Shown here piece after piece: positions 1 to 8,725 of a stretch of 20,029 bases of DNA (position 1 is the first letter of the stretch; each line of letters starts with the position of its first letter). The notes beneath the pieces are model-generated. The model did no database searches, was not told the DNA's origin, and worked only from the letters and a program-made list of their open reading frames with translations. The DNA is taken from NCBI GenBank assembly GCA_036508875.1, contig DATCGP010000044.1, forward strand, positions 1 to 20,029, in the 5' to 3' direction. The DNA is from PALSA-660 sp036508875. Its GTDB lineage: Bacteria > Actinomycetota > Coriobacteriia > Anaerosomatales > PALSA-660. A program made the translations under genes and the position numbers.

Positions 1-1425
1 CTACAACGAGCCGAGGAACAGCGGGATGCCGAAGATCCCGACGACGAGCGTCGCGGCGACCGCGAGCGCGATCGCTATCCGCAGCGCGACCGGGATGCGC
101 TCGATGGGACGCCCCTCGGGCAGGTCGTTGACCACGAGGTCGCCGTACATGTTGGAGGCGATCTTGAGGTAGTAGCCCACCGAGACCACCGTCATCACCA
201 GCCCGACCAGCGCGAGGGCCGGCAGCCCGTGCGCCACGGCGGACTTGAACAGCGCGAACTTGCCGAAGAAGCCGGCCAGCGGCGGCGTGCCCGCCAGCGA
301 GAACAGGCACAGAGCCATCGCCGCGGCCACGAGCCCGTTGCGCGCGCCCAAGCCCGAGAAGTCACGCATCGACACCTTGCGGTCGACCCCGAGGGCCATG
401 ACCACGAGGAACGCTCCCAGGTTGCCGAACACGTACACGACCAGGAAGAACGCCAGCGCAGTGCCGGACGCTGCGCCGCCCGCCACGAAGGCGATGAGCA
501 TGTAGCCGGTGTTCGCCACGCCCGAGTACGCGAGCATCCGGCGCACGTCGTCCTGCAGCAAGGCGACGATGTTGCCGTAGATCATCGACGCCACCGCGAT
601 GATCGCGATGAACATCCCGCCAACGGGATACGCCGCGCCGAAGCCGGGCCCGAGGATCCGCCACAGCGCCAGCATGACGGCGACCTTCGGCACGGTGGCA
701 ACGTATGCCACGATCGGCGTCGAGCCGGTGGCGTATACGTCCGGGCTCCAGAAGTGGAACGGGAAGGCGGTCACCTTGAAGCCGATGCCGACGAACAGGA
801 ACAGGAACCCGAGCATCGCGACCGAGTTCCGCGTCGCGTCGAGCACGCCGGCTGCCGGGAACAACCCGTTCGCGTAGCCGATCGTCCGCAGCGAGCCGAA
901 CAGGATCGCAACGCCGTACAGCATCACGATCGAGGCGAACATCCCGAGCAGGAAGTACTTGAGCGCCGCGCGCACGGCGCCGGGCAGATGCTTCCGGATC
1001 GCCATCAGCGCGTAGCACGGCAGCGCCAGCAGCTCGATCCCGATGAACAGCAGCAGCAGCGATTGCGCGGTAACGATGACCGATTCGCCCAGCAGCGAGA
1101 GGAGCAGCAACCCGTAGTACTCGGCGGTGTCGCCCTCGCCCTGCGTCGCCCAAGACGACAGCACGATGAGCATGCCCGCCGCCATGAACACGAGCCGCGC
1201 GAAGGTCGTTGTGGCATCCACGCGGAGCGAGCCGGAGAAGTACACGTCGTACAGGCCCGGGTTCATCGCGACGTAGACCGCGCACGCTGCCGCCAACGCC
1301 ATCGCCCCAAGCGTGATCCAGCGTTCGACGCGGCCCTGTCCGGGCCACAGCGCGTCGAACAGGATCACGCCCACGCCTGCGAGCGTGATCACGATCTCCG
1401 GGGAGAAGGCGAGCAACTCTCTCAA
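1..1425 (-). CDS. nuoN: NADH-quinone oxidoreductase subunit N (complex I antiporter-like subunit)
   Basis: This is a 474-residue polytopic membrane protein, one of the three Mrp-antiporter-like proton-pumping subunits of complex I. The NuoN signature is clear: E131 in the segment FIGIELLALPCYALMA, K217 in GFKVTAFPFHFWSPDVY, and K247 in the following ATVPKVAV helix. These match the essential Glu/Lys residues of the family's half-channels. The start is TTG at 1425, four bases after the nuoM stop. No strong ribosome site precedes it, so translation probably depends on coupling to nuoM. A second in-frame TTG three codons later is an alternative. The stop codon is the first three bases of the window, so whatever follows in the operon is not visible. 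Identity is firm; the exact start is less so. Confidence 0.95.
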   Translation of the reverse strand: MRELLAFSPEIVITLAGVGVILFDALWPGQGRVERWITLGAMALAAACAVYVAMNPGLYDVYFSGSLRVDATTTFARLVFMAAGMLIVLSSWATQGEGDTAEYYGLLLLSLLGESVIVTAQSLLLLFIGIELLALPCYALMAIRKHLPGAVRAALKYFLLGMFASIVMLYGVAILFGSLRTIGYANGLFPAAGVLDATRNSVAMLGFLFLFVGIGFKVTAFPFHFWSPDVYATGSTPIVAYVATVPKVAVMLALWRILGPGFGAAYPVGGMFIAIIAVASMIYGNIVALLQDDVRRMLAYSGVANTGYMLIAFVAGGAASGTALAFFLVVYVFGNLGAFLVVMALGVDRKVSMRDFSGLGARNGLVAAAMALCLFSLAGTPPLAGFFGKFALFKSAVAHGLPALALVGLVMTVVSVGYYLKIASNMYGDLVVNDLPEGRPIERIPVALRIAIALAVAATLVVGIFGIPLFLGSL

Positions 1426-1429
1426 ACCG

Positions 1430-2899
1430 TCACCGCCCGACCATCGCGGCGAGCGTCCGGGCGACCGGGTCGACGATGTTGAAGTACGGCGCCGGGAACA
1501 GTCCGAGTGCGAGGGCGACCGTCGCCAGCGGAAGGACGGCCACCAGCTCTGTCCACGCCATCTTCTTCGGACCGTCGTAGAGCGCCGAATTGTCGTCGGC
1601 CGGCGCGAAGATGATCGCCTGCATCGTGCGCAGGAAGTACGCGGCCGTCAGCACGATGCCGATGACCGCGAACGCGGTGATCAGCGGGAACACCTGCAGG
1701 CCGCCCATGAGCGAGGTGAACTCGCCCACGAAACCTGCCAGGCCGGGAAGGCCGAGCGACGCGAAGCACGCGAACGTGAAGATGATCCCGAGCGCGGGCA
1801 CCGAGGTGATGATGCCGCGAAGACGCGCGATCTCCTTCGTGTGATAGCGCTCGTAGATCATCCCGACCAGGAAGAAGAGCATGCCGGTGATGATGCCGTG
1901 GCTGAACATCTGCATAGCCGCGCCATCAACGCCGGCTGAAGTTGCCGCCGCGATGCCGAGCACGACGAATCCCATGTGGCTCACCGACGAGTACGCGACC
2001 ATCTTCTTGAGGTCCTTCTGCGTCAGCGCCACTGCCGACCCGTACACGATGCCGATCACCCCGAGCGCCGCGAGGTACGGCGAGAAGTCGACGAACGCCT
2101 GCGGGAGCGCCCCGAGCGATACGCGCAGCAGCCCGTAGCCGCCCATCTTCAGCAGCACGCCGGCCAGCAGCACCGAACCCACGGTCGGCGCCTCGACGTG
2201 CGCGTCCGGCAGCCAGGTGTGGAACGGGAAGATCGGCACCTTGACGGCGAACCCGAGGAACAACGCGCCGAAGATCCAGTACTGCTGTTCCAGCGTGAAC
2301 TTGCCGGCCTGCCCCCACGCGACGATCGCCTGGAGGTCGAACGTCCGCGGACCCCAGAAGTACAGGAGCAGCAGGCCGAGCAGCATGATGACCGAGCCGA
2401 CCAGCGTGTAGATGAAGAACTTGACGCTGGCGTAGCGGCGGTTGTCCCCGCCCCAGATCCCGATCATGAAGAACATCGGGACGAGCACGAGCTCCCAGAA
2501 CACGTAGAACAGCACCGCGTCGAGCGCCAGGAACACGCCGATCATCCCGATCTGCAGCAGCAGGAGCAGGAAGCAGAACGCCTTGACCTGCTTCTCGAGC
2601 CGCAGCGTGTAGAGGGCCGAGAGGAAGCACAGCAGCGTGGTCAGCAGCACGAGCGGCAGCGACAGTCCGTCGATGCCGAGCTTGTACGCCATGCCGACCG
2701 ACGGCACCCACGGCACCGTCTCGAGCATCTGCATGCCGGAGGACCCGACGCTGAAGGCGCCGAGGACCGCGAGCGAGACCGCGAGCGCGATCCCGGTGGC
2801 GACTACTGTGAACCACTTGATGAGCTTCGCCTGGGACGCAGGCAACAGCAGCACCACCACGGAGGCCGCGAGCGGGACGAGCAGCAGGATCGAGAGCAC
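1430..2899 (-). CDS. nuoM: NADH-quinone oxidoreductase subunit M (complex I antiporter-like subunit)
   Basis: A 489-residue multi-spanning membrane subunit of complex I that pumps protons in the membrane arm. The channel residues of the NuoM family are visible: E136 in FYVFWELVLVPMFFMIG and K220 in GFAVKVPIFPFHTWLPDAH. The segment EAPTVGSVLLAGVLLKMGGYGLLR is diagnostic of NuoM. I chose the GTG at 2899, giving a protein starting MLSILLLVPLAA, because AAAGGA lies six bases upstream. An ATG at 2914 overlaps the nuoL stop as ATGA and would add five residues, but it has no ribosome site; a GTG at 2929 is also in frame. The gene sits between nuoL and nuoN in the usual L-M-N order. Confidence 0.95.
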   Translation of the reverse strand: MLSILLLVPLAASVVVLLLPASQAKLIKWFTVVATGIALAVSLAVLGAFSVGSSGMQMLETVPWVPSVGMAYKLGIDGLSLPLVLLTTLLCFLSALYTLRLEKQVKAFCFLLLLLQIGMIGVFLALDAVLFYVFWELVLVPMFFMIGIWGGDNRRYASVKFFIYTLVGSVIMLLGLLLLYFWGPRTFDLQAIVAWGQAGKFTLEQQYWIFGALFLGFAVKVPIFPFHTWLPDAHVEAPTVGSVLLAGVLLKMGGYGLLRVSLGALPQAFVDFSPYLAALGVIGIVYGSAVALTQKDLKKMVAYSSVSHMGFVVLGIAAATSAGVDGAAMQMFSHGIITGMLFFLVGMIYERYHTKEIARLRGIITSVPALGIIFTFACFASLGLPGLAGFVGEFTSLMGGLQVFPLITAFAVIGIVLTAAYFLRTMQAIIFAPADDNSALYDGPKKMAWTELVAVLPLATVALALGLFPAPYFNIVDPVARTLAAMVGR

Positions 2900-2905
2900 G
2901 GGTGT

Positions 2906-2911
2906 TCCTTT
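2906..2911 (-). promoter_or_regulatory. Ribosome binding site of nuoM
   Basis: Minus-strand AAAGGA ends six bases before the GTG at 2899 and touches the nuoL stop codon. It favours the 2899 start over the ATG at 2914. Confidence 0.6.
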
Positions 2912-4965
2912 CATCGGACCAACCACCACGCCACGTAGAAGATGGCGACGCCCAGCACGATCATGAACAGCGCGTAGTTCGCGGTGACACCGGTCTGCAG
3001 GCGCTTGAAGACGCGGCCGATCGCGATCGTGCCGTCGGCGACCCCGTTGACGGCGCCATCAACCCCGCGCACGTCCACGAGCCCGACCGCGCGTGCGATC
3101 CCGAGGCCGTAGCGGCCGACGCCGTTGACGAACCCATCGACCACCCGCGTGTCGATCACCGCGAGGCCCTCGGCCACCCGCCCGACGCCGCCCACGAAGA
3201 CCGACATGTACAGCACGTCGGGGTTCAGCTTCGCCGCGAGCTCGCAGAACCAGAGCACGGGTTTCACCACGATGCCCATGATGATCTGGTCCATCTTCAG
3301 CTCACGCAGGAAGCGCGACACCCCGAACACCGGCCGCAGGAAGATGCCGCCATACAGGACCTGCAGGTGGCGCGGGAGCGGACCGGTCCCGTGCAGCGCC
3401 GCGCGCAGGCGTGTCGATTCCCAGGCGATGTAGAGGCCCGCGCCGGCCGCCCCGGCGGAAAGCGCCATCAGCCACGGCACCGCACTCTCGAGCTTGCCCG
3501 GCTCCAGCAACCCTGCGAGCGACAGGCCCATTCCCGGGAGGTTGATGACGCCCGCGACGGCGGCGATCGAGGCCAGCACGATCATCGGGACCAGCATCAA
3601 CTTCGACGACTCGTGGTACTTCTTGCCGGGTCCGGTGAACACGCCGAAGTACACGCGGAACATGTAGAACGCGGTGAGCACCGCGGTCATGAGTCCGACG
3701 AGCAGGATGATGCCGCCCTCGACCGGCGCCGTCCCCGCGTAGCCGAGCATCGAGGCGAGGATCGCGTCCTTGGAGAAGAAGCCGGAAAGCGGCGGGATGC
3801 CCGCGATCGCCAGCGAGCCCACCAGGAAGCAGGCCGCCGTGATCGGCATCGTCTTGCCGACCCCGCGCATCTCGCGGATGTCCTGGGTGTGCGCCCCATG
3901 GATCACGGAACCCGCGCTCAGGAACAGAAGGCTCTTGAAGAAGCCGTGGGCGATCAGGTGGAAGATGGCCGCGACGTACCCGCCGCACCCGAGCGCGGCC
4001 ATCATGTAGCCGAGCTGGCTCATGGTGGAGTATGCCAGCATCCGCTTGATGTCGGTCTCGGTGAGCGCGAGCGCGGCACCGTAGACCGCGGTGAAGATGC
4101 CCGCGCCCGCGATCATCGGCAGGAAGTGCGCCGCCTCGAACATGGGGAACGTCCGCAGGATGAGGAAGACGCCCGCGGCGACCATCGTGGCGGAGTGGAG
4201 CAGGCCGGAGACCGGCGTCGGGCCGGCCATCGCGTCAGGCAGCCATATGTACATCGGGAACTGAGCGCTCTTGGCCACCGCGCCGATGAACAGCAGCGCG
4301 CACATCAGCCACAGGAATCCCTGCATCCCCGGCGCCACCTCTTCGACGCGCGCCATCAGCGTGGGGATGTCGACGGTGCCGAACTTCCCAAGCAGCACCG
4401 CGACCGCCAGGAGGAAGCCCATATCACCGATGCGGGTGGTGATGAACGCCTTGAACGCGGCCCTGCGTGCCTCTTCGCGCTCGTAGTAGTAGCCGATGAG
4501 CAGGAACGAGCACACGCCCATGATCTCCCAGAAGACCATCAGCTGGAGCAGGCTCGACGACGTCCCGACGCCGAACATGCTCGCAGTGAACAGCGAGAAG
4601 ATCGAGAAGAAGACAGGGAACCGCTCGTCACCGTGCATATATCCGATCGCATAGACGAAGACCATGCACGCGACAGCGGCGACCATCACCAGCACCGCCG
4701 CGGACAGGCCGTCCACGTACAGGCCGAAGTCGACGTTGACGCCGCCGATCCGCATCCACTCGAACGTCGCGTGCACGAGCGGGCCTTCGCCACCGCCCTG
4801 GAACGCCATCACCAGCAGGTAGATGGCGGCCACGAGCGAGCCGGCGAGCGCGCCGACCGAGATCCACGCGCACTTCTCGCCGATCCGCCGCCCGAACAGG
4901 GCGAGTAGGACCGCGGCTGCCGCTGGCAGGCCGGGGACGAGCGCCGCTATGAGCACCAGCGACAT
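2911..4965 (-). CDS. nuoL: NADH-quinone oxidoreductase subunit L (distal antiporter-like subunit)
   Basis: This is a 684-residue protein, the largest membrane subunit and distal proton pump of complex I. E147 in MVFWEIMGVCSFLLIGYYYE and K232 in GAVAKSAQFPMYIWLPDAMAGPTPVSGLLHSATMV are the expected channel residues. The segment after residue 600, ending in a last membrane helix (about 663-684, NYALFMIVLGVAIFYVAWW), corresponds to the lateral-helix region and terminal anchor of NuoL. Within it, VVDGFVNGVG and GVDGAVNGVA form a small internal repeat. ATG at 4965 is three bases after the nuoK stop; AGGAG abuts the ATG and a G-run lies about eight bases upstream. Confidence 0.96.
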   Translation of the reverse strand: MSLVLIAALVPGLPAAAAVLLALFGRRIGEKCAWISVGALAGSLVAAIYLLVMAFQGGGEGPLVHATFEWMRIGGVNVDFGLYVDGLSAAVLVMVAAVACMVFVYAIGYMHGDERFPVFFSIFSLFTASMFGVGTSSSLLQLMVFWEIMGVCSFLLIGYYYEREEARRAAFKAFITTRIGDMGFLLAVAVLLGKFGTVDIPTLMARVEEVAPGMQGFLWLMCALLFIGAVAKSAQFPMYIWLPDAMAGPTPVSGLLHSATMVAAGVFLILRTFPMFEAAHFLPMIAGAGIFTAVYGAALALTETDIKRMLAYSTMSQLGYMMAALGCGGYVAAIFHLIAHGFFKSLLFLSAGSVIHGAHTQDIREMRGVGKTMPITAACFLVGSLAIAGIPPLSGFFSKDAILASMLGYAGTAPVEGGIILLVGLMTAVLTAFYMFRVYFGVFTGPGKKYHESSKLMLVPMIVLASIAAVAGVINLPGMGLSLAGLLEPGKLESAVPWLMALSAGAAGAGLYIAWESTRLRAALHGTGPLPRHLQVLYGGIFLRPVFGVSRFLRELKMDQIIMGIVVKPVLWFCELAAKLNPDVLYMSVFVGGVGRVAEGLAVIDTRVVDGFVNGVGRYGLGIARAVGLVDVRGVDGAVNGVADGTIAIGRVFKRLQTGVTANYALFMIVLGVAIFYVAWWLVR

Positions 4966-4968
4966 CTC

Positions 4969-5277
4969 CTAGCCCCCCAACAGGTCTATGTCGTCGGTCG
5001 TGGCGTCGCCGTGGCGGCGGAAGTACAGCATCACGATCGCGAGCCCCATGCCGACCTCGGCGGCGCCGATCACGATCAGGAACGTCGCGAGGACCATGCC
5101 CTCGAGTCCGCCGTCGGGCATCGTCCGCCCCACAGCGAGGAACGTGAGCGTCACCGCGGACGCCATCAGCTCCAGGCACATGAGCGCCTGTATGAGGCTT
5201 CGCCGCGTGAGGAAGCCGAGCATCGCGATCAGGAAGACGATCGCGCCCAGCACGATGAAGTAGAGCGGCGGCACCAT
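4969..5277 (-). CDS. nuoK: NADH-quinone oxidoreductase subunit K
   Basis: A 102-residue, three-helix MrpC-like membrane subunit that forms part of the fourth proton path of complex I. E36 (in MCLELMASAV) and E74 (in GAAEVGMGLAIVMLYFRR) are the conserved in-membrane glutamates of NuoK. The ATG at 5277 directly follows the nuoJ TAG, and GGAGG lies eight bases upstream, inside the end of nuoJ. The length is normal for the family. The C-terminal tail (TTDDIDLLGG) is short and acidic. Confidence 0.95.
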   Translation of the reverse strand: MVPPLYFIVLGAIVFLIAMLGFLTRRSLIQALMCLELMASAVTLTFLAVGRTMPDGGLEGMVLATFLIVIGAAEVGMGLAIVMLYFRRHGDATTDDIDLLGG

Positions 5278-5769
5278 CTACTCCGCCTCCCTTGCCAGGT
5301 AGATCGCGCCGACGAGCGCCGCGAGCAGCACGACCGACGCAAGCTCGAACGGCGCTCCGTAGTCGCCCATGAGCGCGCGGGCGAGATCGCTGGTGGAAGC
5401 GGCAGACGTTCCGGCCGCGGGGAGGCTGGAGGCGAGACGGACCAGCGCGTCGAGCATCGGGACCGAGATGGCGACCACGGCGACAGCCGCGAACGCGGTC
5501 TGCCGCTGGAGCAGCGTCCGGAAGTCCGCGATCTGCGGGCGTGTGAGCATCACGACGAACACGAGCACCACGGTCACTGCGCCCGCGAACAGGAACAGCT
5601 GCAGTAGCGCCAGGAACGTGGCATCCAGCAGCGCGTAGAGCCCGGCGAACGAGCACAGCGCGAGCAGCAGGAACAGCACGCTGCGCACGAAGTCGCGGCT
5701 GACGAGCATCGCCACCGAGCTGGCGACGATCACGCCCGCGATCAGGAAGAACAACACGGTGCCGGTCAT
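5278..5769 (-). CDS. nuoJ: NADH-quinone oxidoreductase subunit J
   Basis: A 163-residue membrane subunit with about five helices. The segment FLALLQLFLFAGAVTVVLVFVVMLTR is the NuoJ third-helix region, whose pi-bulge rotates during catalysis in known structures; here the usual Tyr of YAGAV is Phe. The reading frame stays open upstream, but the ATG at 5769 is chosen because it overlaps the nuoI stop as ATGA, a GAGG motif lies upstream, and the protein then begins at the first helix (MTGTVLFFLIAG). A low-complexity Ala/Ser stretch (about residues 117-128) sits in the loop before the final helix. Confidence 0.94.
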   Translation of the reverse strand: MTGTVLFFLIAGVIVASSVAMLVSRDFVRSVLFLLLALCSFAGLYALLDATFLALLQLFLFAGAVTVVLVFVVMLTRPQIADFRTLLQRQTAFAAVAVVAISVPMLDALVRLASSLPAAGTSAASTSDLARALMGDYGAPFELASVVLLAALVGAIYLAREAE

Positions 5770-6188
5770 GGCTTCGTCACCTCGCCCGCGTGCGTGGGGT
5801 GACCTTCGTGCACGAGGTGGTAGATGAGCGCATCCTTGTCGTCGGTCGCTCGCTCGTACTCCTGCGTGAAGTACAGGGACTCGTACGGGCAGTTCTCGAC
5901 GCACAGCCCGCAGAAGCAGCACCGGCCGGAGTTCACGACGAACTCGAGCGCGTGGCGGTTGTCATCGGGGTTCCTCACGAGCTTGAGCACGTGGTCCGGA
6001 CAGCCCACCACGCACGTGTTGCACGCCCGGCACGCGGACTCGCCGGTTTCCAGGACGTGCATGGCGAGGAACGTCCGCGAGTTCGCGGGCGGGTTCTTGT
6101 GCTCGTACGGATACAGCTCGGTGACCGGGCGGCCGAGGGCGTGGCGCATCGTGATCGCGAGGCCCTTCATCAGTCCCTGTCCGAACAC
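5766..6188 (-). CDS. nuoI: NADH-quinone oxidoreductase subunit I (2x[4Fe-4S] ferredoxin-like)
   Basis: A 140-residue peripheral-arm subunit that carries electrons through clusters N6a and N6b toward NuoB. Two complete C-x2-C-x2-C-x3-C-P motifs are visible: C53, C56, C59, C63 and C90, C93, C96, C100. An additional Cys91 sits inside the second motif. In this operon, without NuoEFG, NuoI is the outermost Fe-S subunit encoded, so it or an unknown partner would accept electrons from the donor. The start is GTG at 6188, with GGGGAGG four bases upstream. The gap to nuoH is 16 bases and the end overlaps nuoJ by four. Confidence 0.95.
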   Translation of the reverse strand: MFGQGLMKGLAITMRHALGRPVTELYPYEHKNPPANSRTFLAMHVLETGESACRACNTCVVGCPDHVLKLVRNPDDNRHALEFVVNSGRCCFCGLCVENCPYESLYFTQEYERATDDKDALIYHLVHEGHPTHAGEVTKP

Positions 6189-6204
6189 GTCGCCTCCCCT
6201 CTTC

Positions 6205-7176
6205 CTAGTAGATGCCGGGCAGCCACAGCGCGAGCGCGGTGACCGCCATGATGTTCACGAGCGCGATGGGGATGAGCCACTTCCACGACATGGCCATCAT
6301 CGAATCGATCCGCAGACGGGGGAACGTGCCGCGGAACCACATCGTGAGGCTCATCACGAGCACCATCTTGAGCAGCAGCCAGACCGGCGAAGCCCCCAAG
6401 AACCCCATCGTCCAGCCTCCGAGGAACAGCGCCGCGACGAGGTACGAGCCGACGAACAGCGCCGCGTACTCGGCAAGCTGCACGAAACCGAACTTCATGC
6501 CCGACAGCTCGGTCTGGAATCCGGCGACGAGCTCCGACTCGGCGTCCGGCAGGTCGAACGGGGTGCGGTTCATCTCGGCGAGTATCGCGATGAGGAAGAC
6601 CACGAAGCCCACCGGCTGCTTGACGATGTACCAGACATCCGACTGCGCGGCGATGATCGTCGAGAACCTCATCGAACCGGCGGCCATCACCACGCCGAGC
6701 GCCGCGAGCAGCATCGGGATCTCGTAGCTGATGAGCTGGGCTGCGGCGCGCAAGCCCCCCATCAGCGTGAACTTGCTCGCGCAGCTCCAGCCGATGACCG
6801 CGAACGCGAGCGGGATGAGCGTCTGGAACGCGAAGATGTAGAAGAGCCCGTGGTTGATGTCGAGCAGCCCGAACCCCGGCCAGAAGACGAGCGCGGACAT
6901 CGCAGCGATGGCCGGCATGACCGCCAGTATCGGCCCGAGTTGGAACAGCCACGGGTCGGCGCCCGACGGGACGATGTCCTCCTTCGAGATCATCTTCACC
7001 ATGTCGGCCGGCAGCTGGAGCAGCCCGTGGAAGCCGTTGTGGAGCGGGCCGCGGCGACGCTGCAGATGCCCGATGAACTTGCGCTCCCACCACACGCCCA
7101 TGACCGTGACCACCGCGATGAGCAGCAGCAGTCCCACCAGCCACAGGATCGTCCGCAGCCACATGTCGCCGCTCAT
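6205..7176 (-). CDS. nuoH: NADH-quinone oxidoreductase subunit H (quinone-chamber membrane subunit)
   Basis: A 323-residue, multi-helix membrane subunit that docks the peripheral arm and forms much of the quinone channel. Recognisable family segments are WERKFIGHLQRRRGP near residue 30 and AEMNRTPFDLPDAESELVAGF, the acidic quinone-channel loop. The latter continues as TELSG where most homologues have an EYSG-type sequence. ATG at 7176 overlaps the nuoD stop as ATGA, with GGGGGAG eight bases upstream. A longer open frame upstream runs inside nuoD and is not coding. NuoH follows NuoD directly: the E, F and G genes usually found between them are missing. Confidence 0.96.
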   Translation of the reverse strand: MSGDMWLRTILWLVGLLLLIAVVTVMGVWWERKFIGHLQRRRGPLHNGFHGLLQLPADMVKMISKEDIVPSGADPWLFQLGPILAVMPAIAAMSALVFWPGFGLLDINHGLFYIFAFQTLIPLAFAVIGWSCASKFTLMGGLRAAAQLISYEIPMLLAALGVVMAAGSMRFSTIIAAQSDVWYIVKQPVGFVVFLIAILAEMNRTPFDLPDAESELVAGFQTELSGMKFGFVQLAEYAALFVGSYLVAALFLGGWTMGFLGASPVWLLLKMVLVMSLTMWFRGTFPRLRIDSMMAMSWKWLIPIALVNIMAVTALALWLPGIY

Positions 7177-8303
7177 CGGTCGATCTCCCCCATGGACGTG
7201 TCGATGCCGCCGAAGATGACGAGCATGTCGGCGAGCAGGTGACCGGGGAGCATGTGCGGCATGGCGGAGAGGTTGTAGAAGATCGGCGAGCGCACGCGGA
7301 ATCGCAGCGGCTTGGTGGTGCCGTCGGACGCGACCAGGATCCCCAGCTCGCCGCGGGGCGATTCGGTGCGGACGCACACGTCGCCCTCGGGCGGCTTGAG
7401 CGCTCGCGGGGTCTTGGTCTGGATATCGCCCTCGGGCAGCAAGTCGATGATCTGTATGCACATCTTCGCCGACTCGCGGATCTCGCGAAGCCGCACACGG
7501 GCGCGTGCGAGCGAGTCGCCGACCTCATCGGTGCAGACCTCGAAATCGAGCTTGGCGTAGGCACCGTACGGGGCATCGCGGCGCAGGTCGATCGTGGAGC
7601 CGGAGGCCCGCAGCGCCGGCCCGGTGACCCCCCACTCGACGAGCTGCTCGACCGAGAACACGCCGACGCCCTTCATACGGGAGACGACGATCTCGTTTCC
7701 GGTGAGCAGCGCCTCGTAGACATCGCACTCCTTGGGGAAGTCCGTCTCGAGGAACGCGCGCATATCCGACAGGAGCGCCGCGTCGATGTCGGTCCGCACT
7801 CCTCCGATGCGCATCCAGTTGGGCATCATGCGCGCGCCGGTCACGTTCTCGAAGAAGTCGAAGATCTTCTCGCGAGCCACCCACGCGTAGATGAACGGGG
7901 TGCCCAGCGTTCCGATGTCCATCGTGACGCCCGCATACCAGATGAGGTGGCTCGTGATGCGGTTGAGCTCGGCCATCAGCGTGCGGAGGTACTCCGCGCG
8001 CTCCGGGACGATGACACCGGCCAGCTTCTCCACCGCGCGGCAGTACGCCCACTCGTTGCTGAACTGCGCGACGTAGTCGAGCCGGTCGGTGAGCACGATG
8101 TCCTGCTGCCAAGTGCGGTGTTCGGCAAGCTTCTCGATGCCGCGATGCAGGTAGCCGATGACCGGCTTGGCGTTGACGATCGTCTCACCGGCGACCTCCG
8201 TCATGATGTGGAGGACCCCGTGCGTGGACGGGTGCTGCGGCCCGATGTTGAGCAGCATCGTCTCGGTCGCGCCCTGGACCCCGTCGCGGGCGAAGTTCAC
8301 CAT
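7173..8303 (-). CDS. nuoD: NADH-quinone oxidoreductase subunit D (49-kDa Q-module subunit)
   Basis: A 376-residue soluble Q-module subunit, related to the [NiFe]-hydrogenase large subunit, that forms the quinone headgroup site with NuoB. The N-terminal NIGPQHPSTHGVLH and GYLHRGIEKLAEHRTWQQ segments are typical of NuoD. The C-terminus FGGIDTSMGEIDR matches the usual D-x-x-MGE-D-R ending. There are no Ni-binding Cys pairs, so it is not a hydrogenase. Start ATG 8303 is supported by a strong GGAGGAG five bases upstream. It overlaps the end of nuoC by seven bases, so C and D are separate proteins here, not fused as in E. coli. Confidence 0.97.
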   Translation of the reverse strand: MVNFARDGVQGATETMLLNIGPQHPSTHGVLHIMTEVAGETIVNAKPVIGYLHRGIEKLAEHRTWQQDIVLTDRLDYVAQFSNEWAYCRAVEKLAGVIVPERAEYLRTLMAELNRITSHLIWYAGVTMDIGTLGTPFIYAWVAREKIFDFFENVTGARMMPNWMRIGGVRTDIDAALLSDMRAFLETDFPKECDVYEALLTGNEIVVSRMKGVGVFSVEQLVEWGVTGPALRASGSTIDLRRDAPYGAYAKLDFEVCTDEVGDSLARARVRLREIRESAKMCIQIIDLLPEGDIQTKTPRALKPPEGDVCVRTESPRGELGILVASDGTTKPLRFRVRSPIFYNLSAMPHMLPGHLLADMLVIFGGIDTSMGEIDR

Positions 8304-8725
8304 GGCCGCTCCTCCAGGATGAAGGAACGGCGCAGCGGGAAGATCGTCGAGCTCTCGGGCTGCAGGATCCGGGTCATGTCCGGGTTGCCGTCGAAGACGA
8401 CGCCGAACAGGTCGAACACCTCGCGCTCGCCCCACTCCGCCGGCGGGAAGACGCCTGAGAGCGAGCCGGCGCGCAGGTCCTCGTTCGGGCACGACGTGCG
8501 GATCTCGAGCTGCATGGCAGGGGGATCGACGAGCACGAGGATCAGCTCCACCGCCTCGCCGCGGTCGATAGCCGTGATGTCGAAGAAGCGCACACCTGCG
8601 GCACGAAGCTCCGCGGCGCATGCGCGCCAGTCCGCACGCGCGACGTCCGCCCGCGGGTCGAAGCCGAGCCCGTGGAACGTGGCCCCGTGGCGCGCCAGTA
8701 TCTCGGTCAGCTCAGGCCTCATCAT
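8297..8725 (-). CDS. nuoC: NADH-quinone oxidoreductase subunit C (30-kDa subunit)
   Basis: A 142-residue soluble subunit of the Q-module, structural and without cofactor. The 30-kDa signature is seen as WGEREVFDLFGVVFDGNPDMTRIL (about residues 98-121) followed by PLRRSF. NPDM replaces the more common HPDL, and the usual W-x-G segment before PLR is reduced to ESSTIF. The protein is on the short side for the family. Two adjacent ATG codons (8725 and 8722) could start it; both overlap the end of nuoB. Confidence 0.92.
   Translation of the reverse strand: MMRPELTEILARHGATFHGLGFDPRADVARADWRACAAELRAAGVRFFDITAIDRGEAVELILVLVDPPAMQLEIRTSCPNEDLRAGSLSGVFPPAEWGEREVFDLFGVVFDGNPDMTRILQPESSTIFPLRRSFILEERPW
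8309..8315 (-). promoter_or_regulatory. Ribosome binding site of nuoD
   Basis: Minus-strand GGAGGAG lies five bases before the ATG at 8303, inside the last codons of nuoC. It fixes the nuoD start. Confidence 0.75.

Noticed and set aside
2902..4908. A 668-codon open frame on the plus strand opposite nuoL
   Set aside because: It is rich in Arg, His, Asp and Glu with no domain or motif, as expected for the antisense frame of a GC-rich membrane-protein gene. The minus-strand nuoL is unambiguous.
6205..7461. A longer NuoH start inside nuoD
   Set aside because: The extension is non-hydrophobic and Arg-rich, whereas ATG 7176 has a good ribosome site and a coupled overlap.
7173..8303. Reading the cluster as an energy-converting [NiFe]-hydrogenase
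   Set aside because: NuoD lacks the two C-x2-C nickel motifs, and NuoA, J and K homologues in this order are complex I hallmarks.
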